NCBI GenBank assembly: GCA_028641055.1
Contig: CM054063.1
Coordinates: forward strand, 173,586,697 to 173,650,696
DNA: 64,000 nucleotides
Source: Alopecurus myosuroides
Taxonomy: Eukaryota > Streptophyta > Magnoliopsida > Poales > Poaceae
Reading direction: 5' to 3'
The notes under the pieces were generated by a model that saw only the letters and a list, made by a program, of their open reading frames with translations, was not told the DNA's origin and made no database searches. Both the position numbers and the translations under genes were made by a program. Within the stretch, counting starts at the first letter, position 1. Each line of letters opens with the position of its first letter. Below, piece by piece: positions 10,926 to 20,486 of this stretch.

Positions 10926-13900
10926 CTAACTCAACTTACTCGTGCCATCTGTTTGCCTTTCCAGCATATCGATCGCCAGGCAGAGGAAGATGTCGAGGTC
11001 TTCGAGTCCAATTGGGACAGTGACAGAGAAGAGGACGACGAGACCGCCTACGACACTCAGGACACCCTCTGCATTCCTCACGCCAATCAGCCTGGTAAGC
11101 ACCAAGTTGATGCGTCTATCCGGGACTGGTCCGAGGACGACGAAGGTGACCCAGTTCGCCTCTCTGACCGCGAGTAGCGCAATCATAGTTCCTTTTCCGC
11201 TTCTCAATCTCTTTTTCTCTTCTACCCTGCAGAGGATCCTGAGCTGAGCGAGGAGGACGAGGAGCCCATGGATGTCCAACCTCTCTCTGTGGCTGCTCCC
11301 ACCACTCGGAAAAGGATGGGCAGTGGTGCCCAAGCACCTGCTGCCAAGAAGCCGAAGAAAGTGGCTAGCAAGAAACCCACCACCAACAGAAGGCCACCTC
11401 CTACCCGCAAAGGGTAAGTTGTTCCAACTGAGTTCCACTCTGCTCCTGCTTCTCGCTATTCTGTTTCTTTTTATGCCTTTCTCCTTCTCCTTTTCTGAAC
11501 TCTTTCTTTCTTCTCATCCAGCGATCCATTGGATGCTGATGCGGCCGCGGCCCCCACGCGTACCAAGAGAAAATCTGTCATAGACATCGAGAAACTCGTC
11601 GATCTCTCCGAGGACGAGGACGAGCCAGCACCGCGGGCTAGGGCGCGTGCGCCCTCCCCGGTGAAGCTAGAAGAAGAAGACGCCGGCGCCGATAACACGG
11701 GCGCTGGTGACCAAGATGCCCAAGACCTGGAGCAGCCGACCCACGCGTACCAGAGTATGCAGGACGCTGCCCAGGATGAGATGCCTCCCTCTCCCCCAGC
11801 TACCACAGCTGGGGAGAATACTGAACAAGAAGCCGAGAACCAGGACCGTGCCGCCCTTGAGCGGCAAGACGAGAGCCCCGAGCAGTAGGGAGAACAAGCT
11901 GCAGCTCATGAAGACCCCGAAGTGAACGTGACAACACCTGATCCCGCTGCCGAGCAGCGGGTTGAGAAGACTGTGGTGGAGCCCGTGCTCCAGAGCCAAG
12001 CGCAGCCAGACGCTGCGCAGGGTAGCCGGCCCCTTGTGCCACCTACCCAGCAGGCTACTCCACAACCGCACCGAGCCCTCCACCGAAGCAGAAGACGACC
12101 AAGACTGCTTCTGAACTTATGCCTCCACCAACCTCACGCCAAGCGCCTCCGTCCGCTTCTCTGGCGGACACCGGCAAGAAGACCATCAAGACTGAAGCTG
12201 CAGCTGTGCGGAAGAATCCACCGCGCAAGGTTGCGCAGCTCGGAGATCTGATGCCACCACCCAAGGCACCAACGAGCTCGCAACTCACCACTGGCGCTGC
12301 TGGTGGATCCTCTGGCCCAGTCGAAGGGTCAAGTGCTGAGGGTGCTGCTCGGGCACAAGGCAGCTGGCCATCATACCTGCTGTCTGTGTCCAAGCAACAC
12401 AACATCTCCCTAACCAAAGGCGAGAAACGGCTCTCTGCCTTGGTGGAAGGCCAGGCCAAGGCAACGGACGCCAAGCTCAAAGCCAAGAAGCCCATTGAGT
12501 TCTTCTCGCGCGAAGCCGGTGAGGACGACATCCAGTCCCAAGGGCTAACCGCGGTCGTGGACCGGGTTGGCTTTATTGACAAGGTCTGGGAGAGTGACGC
12601 CCTCGGCATGGAGAAATGGAATGGCAACATGCTGGGCGAAGTTGATCACTACCGCATTGACTGGAATAAGGCCGACATCGGCGCTACTCCAATAACCGTC
12701 GCCTCCGACACCTGCACGCTAGCCGGGAAGCTTTTCTGCCTCCGCAAGGCCGCCGAGGATGTGGAGCAAACCTACGCCGTAAGTTTTTCTTGTTTCCCTT
12801 GCTTTTTCTTGCTTTTCCGAGTTGAAGTTTTTTTTTTCTTCTTCTCTTCTTAGCTACTCCTCAGTCCCCGAGATTCGGGCCGAGTAGCCGGGTACTCAAC
12901 CGAGTTGCCGTCTTCTCGGGCCTAATCTTCCACAATTTTGCTCACTCCTTTTCTTCTCCTTCATAGAATAGCCTCCTGAAGAGGACCAAACTGTTCCGGC
13001 GGCTGCTCTGGAATCACAGCATCGCCAAGAGGCGCATTGCGGCTCTTGAAGCCAAACGCAAGGACGATGCCGCGTTGGAGCAGGCGGCACTGGACCGCGC
13101 TCTCCAGCTCTCTGCGATCGAAGGTAAGCTTTTAGCTATTCGGTTTGTGCGTTTTGTGTTTACGCCCGTGTTTGCTTTTTGCTATAACTCTGTTTACTCT
13201 GCAGGCAAATTCAAGGAACTGCAGGAGCAGCATGAGCACTGCCACGTCTTCTCTTCCTCTGCTGAGAGCAAAATCAAGCACTTGGAAGGTGAGTTGCCAG
13301 CTTCTCGGTCCTTGCATCTTCCTTTACTTGGTTTCTCTGCTAACCCTGCTGTTCTCTCTGCAGAAGAATATAAGAAATTCCGGGAGGAGCATCTCAACTG
13401 CTTGATGCCTGCCGAGGTGGAGCAGCAGCTGGCCACCCGAGACGCAGAGCTCAAGAAGGAACGCGACGCCGAGCGCGCCGAGTTCGAAGAGATGCAGGTG
13501 AAGTTGAAATCAGCTCTCGAGGATGCCTTGGAGACCGAGGCCACGGCCAAAGCCACAAAGAAAGCACTCGAGACAGAGATCCAAGTGCTGAAGGACCACA
13601 ACTCACAGCTCATGCTCCAGCTCGCCACTGCACGCCAGGTTGAGAACCGGCATATTGCTGACGAGGAGGATTGGAAGATCAAGCTGGACGCACTGCTTGT
13701 GGATATTAGGCGTAAGTTTTCTCTTCTCTGCATCTCGCTACTTCTTTTCTCCGCTACCTGGCTTGCTTTTCCTCTCATTCTTTCTTCTTGGTTTCATCTC
13801 TTTTCTGCCTCCATTTCTAACTTTCACCGGTTTCTCTCTAGATATCATCCCTGCTCTCCGTGCTGCCAGCACTCCTGCTCTTGAAAAAGCACAGCAACTC

Positions 13901-14628
13901 CGAGCCGCATCCGGGATGCCCGTCGACACCAAGTCCAGCGTCAATGACAACCTCCTGAACATCAAGACCCAGCTTCGCCAACTCAGAGACTTGGGCACCA
14001 CCATGGTGTCCACTGCCTACAAGCTCCACGACCTGTTCTGGCCTGATCAAGTTGCGCCAAACAACTTCAGCGCGTTTGCCGAGAAGCTGGACGGCGTGAA
14101 GGCCGAGTTGAAAAAATGGTGCGGCTCGGCAGCTCGGGCAGGAGCGGACGAACTTCTTCACTTCATCACGAGCTGGTATGAGAACCTCGATCTTGCCAGG
14201 ATTGTGGAGATGCGCCAAGACTCCAAGTGGTCCAAGGATCCCGATTGCATCGCTCGCCGGAAGGCAGCAACCTACGAGGTAGCCTCCTACGCGGACACCG
14301 CCACCTTCATTGACGGCCTCCCCGAGCCAGATACGGAAGCTGAGGGCGAGGACGACGATGACGACGAGGACACCGAGTCAGATGACTTGAGTTTCTTCGA
14401 AGATGGTGCCGCGAAAGGAGCTGCCGAGAAGGGAAAGGGCAAGGCCAAGGTTGATGCTGACGTCGAGAAGCCGGAAACCCACGTCGAGGAGCCCACCATC
14501 ACCACCGAGATGGTGATCCAACAGGCGGCTCCCGAGTTGGGTGCGACCAGCAGCAGCTTCCAGGCTGCCGCATCGACCTCGGCCACTGATCCCATCTCTG
14601 TCGCTACGGCAACCTTAGAGCCAGCCGC

Positions 14629-15164
14629 TGTCGCACCCTGGGTTTCTAGAGGATACTCTCCGCACGAACTGGAAGTCAGGTGCTTGGATTATGGGGCAAA
14701 CATGCTCCCACGTCCCAGCTTCCTGGTAGGCCTGCGCTTATGCGCGACAACACAAGCCCTGCTTCCACCGTCGAAGTAAACTATCCGCTAGGAACCTAAA
14801 GGCACTACTGTCGACGTACTTCATAATCAAACACGCACGGTACGTCAACAGTTTGGTACGAATGATAACACAGAATGTCTCTAAGACACAAAAGAATGAA
14901 ACAAGTGCAACTGGCCTTCACTAAGGCAGAAAATATCGAATACAGTCATCCAGAGGACACATGTCCCAACATATCATCCATTACAACAGCGGAAGCAATC
15001 AAAGGGGTCTGAGTACAGACAAATCCATGGCTTAAGAAGCCTGAGAACATAAAGGAAAACGAAGCCCATCCACGTAGGTCTGGATCCTGCCCTGGTCCAG
15101 CTAACTACTCGTCTGCAGCGTCATCGAACTCCACAAAGTAGCCATCCTGGGAAGCATCGTAGTC
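14629..15164. repeat. Left inverted arm (536 bp)
   Basis: Reverse complement of 18174-18709. It carries, on the minus strand, a copy of the last coding exon found in the right arm (stop codon complement near 15105) and its downstream sequence. Confidence 0.9.
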
Positions 15165-16870
15165 CAAGTATGAAAACCTTAGTTGTTTTTATTTATTTGT
15201 TTAATTTATGCAATGCATCATGGCATCATTCTCAGTTTCATTTATGATTGCATTGTTTTCATATGAATTTCAAACTTGTTTTCAATTACTGTTTTCACAC
15301 TTGTCTGTTACAGCCTTTCAACTAAAGAATTGCAAACTTAAAAACCTCTTTGTTTCCAAGCAATCCCTTTTAATGCACCTTTTGAGTTGTTACTTAAAAG
15401 CAATTAATCAAGTTAATCTTCTATATCCAAGTTATTTTCCAAACTCAAAACAAATCTCAATTCATTAATCCTTTTGAATCCTTAGTGTTCAATACCTTTT
15501 GGTATTCTTCAAAACTTTCTAAACCATAGGGTAAACCCTATTGAAAACAACCTATTTTCTAAATAACAATTAATATGGCAAAATTCTCTTATTTTGGTTC
15601 AATTTTGAAACAGCAATAAAACAGTTGAAATTTTGAAAACCTAAACTACCAAATGGTTTCTTTTAACTTAATAAGCTTACCTAATTTTTTTCCAAATTTT
15701 TATCTACACTAAAACCTATCTAATTTATCCAAAAGCAAATCTACAAAAAAAAAAACAGTGCAAAAAAAAAATAAAAACAGGACTTAGAGGAGAGCAACAG
15801 CAGCAAAGCAGCTAAGGGCCCAGCCCGTTTTTCCCCCTCGGCGCAATTTTTTGGCTGGGATTAAAATCCCGAGCCAGGCCCACCTGGCTGTGACTGCGTG
15901 GGCTTTCTCTGCCACGTGCACGCCACGTTGGCAAGGGTCCACAGGGCAGTGCCCGGGTGTACACTTCCAGTGTGTAACAAAACATTAAAACCAAATCTGT
16001 TTTTATTTTTTTTTCTAATATCTTAATTGGGCAGAATAAGCTATAAACTTCAAAATTCCATATCTTGGGTTTTATAATACCAACAAATACAAACTTGATG
16101 TCTATTCTGATCCAAATTTTATAATCTTTCCAAATATGCAGTTTGTGTTCTGTTTTGAAATTTCAAAATGCAATCTAAATTCAAATTCAAATAATTCAAA
16201 TGCAATTTGAAATAATTCATAACTAATTCATACTGTTTTCAAATAATTCAAATAAAATATGTTTTTCACACCTTTTTGAATGCTCTATTCAAATATAAAT
16301 TTTGTTTTCTGGTTTGAACAATTTAAATTGCCTAAACTATTTAATTCTTGTTTAATTCAATTAAAAATTGTTTAATTTTGTTTAATTCATAAGTAATTAA
16401 TTCTAAGTCCAATTTCAAATTGTGAAACATGTAATCCAACTAAAATTTGATAAACTTTTCAAATATAAAATTTGTAATTGGTTTTGCATACTTTAAATTG
16501 TTGGAAACAATCAATACTTGTTCAACACCATTAGGTACCAATAATTCCAAACTTGTTAATGTTTTCTAAAATGATTAACTATCAATCCAATTGCAATTAA
16601 CTTGTTATCTTATTGTTCCTCATCATGCATGCATCATACTAAGTCACCTACACATGATGCTTAGTGATAGAACAACTAATTCAACTCTAAAGCATGGACT
16701 TCCATATGCCCCTTTTTGCATATGGAATCCATTTAAACTTGTGGTTCATGTCAAGCAAGTTATTTTGGTGCATCTATTAAACATGACATGCATCATCCAA
16801 TGTTTGTGCACTTATGCCATGTATTGATTGCCCGTCTTCCTTCGTTGTTGTTTTGCTTCTTCTCGATTAG
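15165..16870. other. AT-rich interior of the inverted-arm element
   Basis: About 1.7 kb, strongly AT-rich, with A-runs at 15745-15772 and many AATTCAAAT-type words. A GC-richer patch at 15810-15960 resembles LTR leader sequence. I see no coding region, PBS or known repeat. Confidence 0.5.
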
Positions 16871-18233
16871 ACGACGACGTTGGTACCGACGAGCCTTACG
16901 ACACCACTACTCAGGACCTAGCCCAGTACGAGGCTGAGCTGCCAGGCAAGTTATCACTCACATGAATCATCGAGTTCCTTTCCACACTTGCTGTTGATAC
17001 TATCTGTTGTCTACTATTGCTAGCCCTATGTATCGTTGCTTGTTCTCCGAACCCATCACATGATACCTTGAGCCATGATATTGCCAGCATCTCCATACCT
17101 ACAGCCTTTGCTTGTGCCTGTTCTTATCTAGCATGCTTAGGGTTGCTTTTACTCAAGTCTGTTGTCGGTTACTACTGTTACTATCTTATTATTTGTACCG
17201 GGGCTCGTTATTAATCAATCAATCCTGTTAATTGCTAATGGTAATAATAATTTGATGATAAGGCACCGGCAGGAGGCCCATGAGTGGTTTTGGAGCCTGC
17301 TAGTGTCGACCCTAATAGGAAAAGGGTCTTGTCTACTGATCCATGATGAGCGCACTACCCGCATTTGGGAAGCGAGTATGGGCGCCCCCCTCAACTTGAC
17401 CTGATTCGCATCTCGTCCAAATCGCCTCATTTAGTTCGTGTTTTCCATTTGCCGCATGCATGTTTTTGCGAGCCCAGCGCAGGGTGGAACTTTCGTAGTC
17501 GGCATATAGGGGGACACGGTCTTAGAGTGCTATGATGGTCCATTTTCTTCTGGGCTTGATTAGCCGTGCGCCCAAGGTTCTTTGGGCTTGATGCGAGGAA
17601 TGGTCGGTTGTGTTGAGTGCCCCGCTTGGTGGGAGGCATCCCATCTGGCGGGATATTCATGAGTGTACGGCCAAATTGGTGCAACCCTGCAGGGATAATC
17701 TTCTCGAGAAGCCGTGTTTTCCGCGGTTATGGATTACTTGGTGAAAGTACTGGCTAACAAGTACTCAGGACAACTTCAACATAATGATCAATCATGTTTC
17801 ACCCAATGATTAATAATTTGACTAGTAATAGGTTATTCACACAATAACTTGATTCACCTTATCACAACTGTGTGAGTTATCCTCGGATTGCTTCTTTGGA
17901 TAAGGGGCGAGATCCAGGATGGGTTTGATTGAAGTTATCTTTCAGTTGGTTACAATCCTCGATCTTATCTTTTCTGTTAGCCGGAACTTGTAGATATTTC
18001 TGTAGTTGGTTAGTGCAGCCAGCAGCAACTTTTATATCACCCCTTTCTTCCGTTGATCCCAAGCATCAAAGCTTGTGTTGACGGGTAACTCCGTGATGAA
18101 CTGTGAGTCTTGCTTGCCAGTACTTGGATGTACTGACCCCGTTGGGGCTGTGGTTTACGCAGAGTACTACTACGACTACGATGCTTCCCAGGATGGCTAC
18201 TTTGTGGAGTTCGATGACGCTGCAGACGAGTAG
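16871..18233 (+). pseudogene. Two-exon gene fragment encoding an acidic C-terminus
   Basis: Exon 16871-16945 (after a CTCGATTAG acceptor) encodes Asp/Glu-rich text ending QYEAELP. A GC-AG intron 16946-18162 (donor GCAAGT, acceptor TTTACGCAG) joins in phase to exon 18163-18233, which encodes YYYDYDASQDGYF and ends in TAG at 18231. The terminal exon lies mostly in the right arm, so the left arm holds an inverted copy. I do not recognise the protein; acidic spliced tails of this kind occur in grass retroelement gag genes, but this is inference. The 5' exons are missing or unrecognised. Confidence 0.5.
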
Positions 18234-18709
18234 TTAGCTGGACCAGGGCAGGATCCAGACCTACGTGGATGGGCTTCGTTTTCCTTTATGTTCTCAGGCT
18301 TCTTAAGCCATGGATTTGTCTGTACTCAGACCCCTTTGATTGCTTCCGCTGTTGTAATGGATGATATGTTGGGACATGTGTCCTCTGGATGACTGTATTC
18401 GATATTTTCTGCCTTAGTGAAGGCCAGTTGCACTTGTTTCATTCTTTTGTGTCTTAGAGACATTCTGTGTTATCATTCGTACCAAACTGTTGACGTACCG
18501 TGCGTGTTTGATTATGAAGTACGTCGACAGTAGTGCCTTTAGGTTCCTAGCGGATAGTTTACTTCGACGGTGGAAGCAGGGCTTGTGTTGTCGCGCATAA
18601 GCGCAGGCCTACCAGGAAGCTGGGACGTGGGAGCATGTTTGCCCCATAATCCAAGCACCTGACTTCCAGTTCGTGCGGAGAGTATCCTCTAGAAACCCAG
18701 GGTGCGACA
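18174..18709. repeat. Right inverted arm (536 bp)
   Basis: Contains the end of the acidic coding exon followed by about 475 bp of 3'-UTR-like sequence ending GGGTGCGACA. Exact partner of 14629-15164 by eye. Confidence 0.9.
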
Positions 18710-18805
18710 GCCGCCAACTCCAACACTGAAGCGGATGCTGAGAGTGCTGACGCCGAGAAGACTGACGCGGACAACACTGCCACGAACGACACTGTTGCCG
18801 CCTGA

Positions 18806-19432
18806 AAAACTTATCTTAATTTTTTATCAGATCCCCGGGATGCCGGGTGCACATGTATCAAACAATTAAGTCTTTTGTTGCTACTCCATTTTATTCTCAG
18901 TTGAAGTTCTTAGCAACTCTGGCTCAATGTCGGGTTGCGTTAATATGCAAGTCCCCGAGTTGCATTTTTTATCCGCTCTTCCTTTTTATCTCAGCTCTTA
19001 CCTGCAACTTGTTGCTTTGTTGGTAGTCGAGTCACAAGAGTTCAAAGTAGGAGTTTCAAATACTTAGCCACTTAGAAAAATCATAGTAACGCTGCCCGCC
19101 ACTTAGCCGAAAAGAAAAAACAGTAAAAAACATTCTACTCGGTTGCCACACGCTTCCTTTCCTTTGCAATTTTTCATGTGTTCATTGACTCTTTGGCTTG
19201 TTCTCTGGCTTGCCATGAAGCCGGGTTGCGGACAACAGCAGAGTCGCAGAGTGTCCGGTGAGTTTAAACACACTACTTTGTATGCTTTTGAAATTCTAAG
19301 TGGTTCAACCAAATAGACAAAGCAAAGTAGAGTAAACACAAGGAACAAATTTGACGAGGGCAGTCCCCGAGTTCAATTTCAGATTGCCGAATAGGATTTC
19401 AACTCGGATAAGGAGATACATACATAGTTTAC
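18806..19432. other. Spacer between convergent antisense gene and integrase
   Basis: About 630 bp between the TGA of the antisense gene and the TGA of integrase (complement at 19433-19435). AT-rich, presumably the overlapping 3' UTRs of two converging transcripts. AGTCCCCGAG words occur at 18950 and 19362. No gene seen. Confidence 0.6.
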
Positions 19433-20486
19433 TCATGAGTGAAAACGTCGAAGTAGAGCTATATTCCAAGGGCGCTTGGATTCCTCTCCAGCCCTATCCG
19501 GCCTGTTCTTCTGGGGTGGCTGTGCGTCAATAAGATAATATGCATCATTGTGCAATGCCTTGCTCACAATGAATGGCCCTTCCCACGGAGGAGAAAGCTT
19601 GTGCATCCCGGCTGTGTGCTGCACCAGCCTAAGCACCATGTCTCCTTCTCGGAAAACCCTTGGGTTCACTTTCCGGCTATGATAACGCCTCAAGTTTTGC
19701 TGGTAAACAGCTGAACGTGACATAGTTAGCTCTCTTGCTTCTTCTAGCAGGTCAACGTCATTTTCTCGAGCTTCTCTAGCCTCTGCCTCCGTGTAGAGCG
19801 TTACACGGGGCGAGTCATGCTCTAGGTCAGTGGGCAGCACGGCCTCAGCTCCATAAACCAACAAGAATGACGTGTAGCCGGTTGACCGGTTAGGGGTAGT
19901 CCTTAGACTCCACAACATCGCTGGCAACTCGTCCAGCCAACACCCAGGTGTTTTCAGCAGCGGCTCAATCAGCCTTGGCTTTATGCCTGATAGCACCATG
20001 CCATTTGCTCTTTCCACTTCCCCATTGGAGGCGGGATGCGCAACAGATGCAACATCTAGCCGAATATGCTTATCTCTGCAGAACCTCGCAAACACACCCT
20101 CAGCAAAGTTTGTGCCATTGTCAGTGATAATGCTGTGCGGGTAGCCATACCTCAGGATCACATCCTTCAAGAAACTCACAGCAGTGACTTCATCACACTT
20201 CCGAATAGGCTTCACCTCAATCCACTTGGTGAACTTGTCCACCATGACCAAGATGTGAGTCATGTTGCCTCTAGCCGGCTTGAAAGGACCCACCATATCC
20301 AAGCACCAAACAACAAATGGCCAAGTAATGGGAATGGTCTTCAACTCGGAAGCTGGCATATGAATCTTACTTGCGAATCTTTGGCAGCCATTGCAGTTTC
20401 TCACAATATCTTCAGCTTGCTTCAAGGCAGTGAGCCAAAAGAAACCATGCCAAAAAGCCTCGTTGACCAGAGCTCGAGAAGAGGTC
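19433..20486 (-). pseudogene. Integrase domain of Tat-like pol (frameshifted from RT-RNase H)
   Basis: Encodes the zinc-binding region (CNGCQRFA), the catalytic triad Asp in LDMVGPF, Asp in ITDNGTNF and Glu in GEVERANG with about 35 residues between the last two, and a C-terminal GPY/F-like module (WEGPFIVSKAL). It follows RNase H but in another frame: a net deletion near 20486, inside the His-Cys finger after GECG, shifts the frame. Integrase would insert the cDNA into chromatin. All catalytic residues remain, so only the junction is broken. It ends in TGA at 19435-19433, facing the antisense gene. Confidence 0.9.

Larger units (their letters stand above)
14629..18709. mobile_element. 4.08-kb element with 536-bp inverted arms, TG...CA ends and 5-bp target duplication
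   Basis: The left arm 14629-15164 and the reverse complement of the right arm 18174-18709 have equal length, and I found no mismatch by eye. Ends are TGTCGCACCC and GGGTGCGACA. GCCGC is duplicated at 14624-14628 and 18710-18714, and removing the insert restores the reading frame of the antisense gene. No transposase, integrase or RT is visible inside. TG...CA with 5-bp duplications is the hallmark of retroviral-type integrases, not of the common plant TIR transposases (Mutator 9, hAT 8, CACTA and Harbinger 3). Superfamily undetermined: a fold-back element, an inverted-LTR retroelement, or a non-autonomous element mobilised by an integrase. Confidence 0.83.
9700..18805 (+). pseudogene. Eight-exon antisense gene of the Tat-like element, PF04195-like N-terminus
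   Basis: Predicted exons: 9700-10620, 10965-11145, 11233-11413, 11522-12778, 12967-13123, 13205-13288, 13364-13711, and 13842-14628 continued at 18715-18805 beyond a nested element. All seven introns are GT-AG and every junction keeps codon phase, with acidic or coiled-coil text continuing across them. The first exon resembles the 'putative gypsy type transposon' family (PF04195, recognised by eye). Later exons add an acidic region, a KKPKK-type basic patch, a long heptad-rich coiled coil (exons 5-7) and an Asp/Glu-rich tail, about 1,335 codons in all. Lesions: TAG at 11886-11888, a one-base-type frameshift near 12065, and the 4.08-kb insertion. It is antisense to gag-pol. Function unknown; no catalytic motif is evident. 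Confidence 0.75.

Noticed and set aside
10926..11438. Long minus-strand frames opposite the antisense gene exons (for example 9946-10698, 11667-12083, 12055-12630)
   Set aside because: Mirror frames of GC-rich exons; they lack splice logic and known domains.
14629..18709. Mutator, hAT, CACTA or Harbinger transposon
   Set aside because: Target duplication length (5 bp) and TG...CA ends fit none of them, and no transposase is visible.
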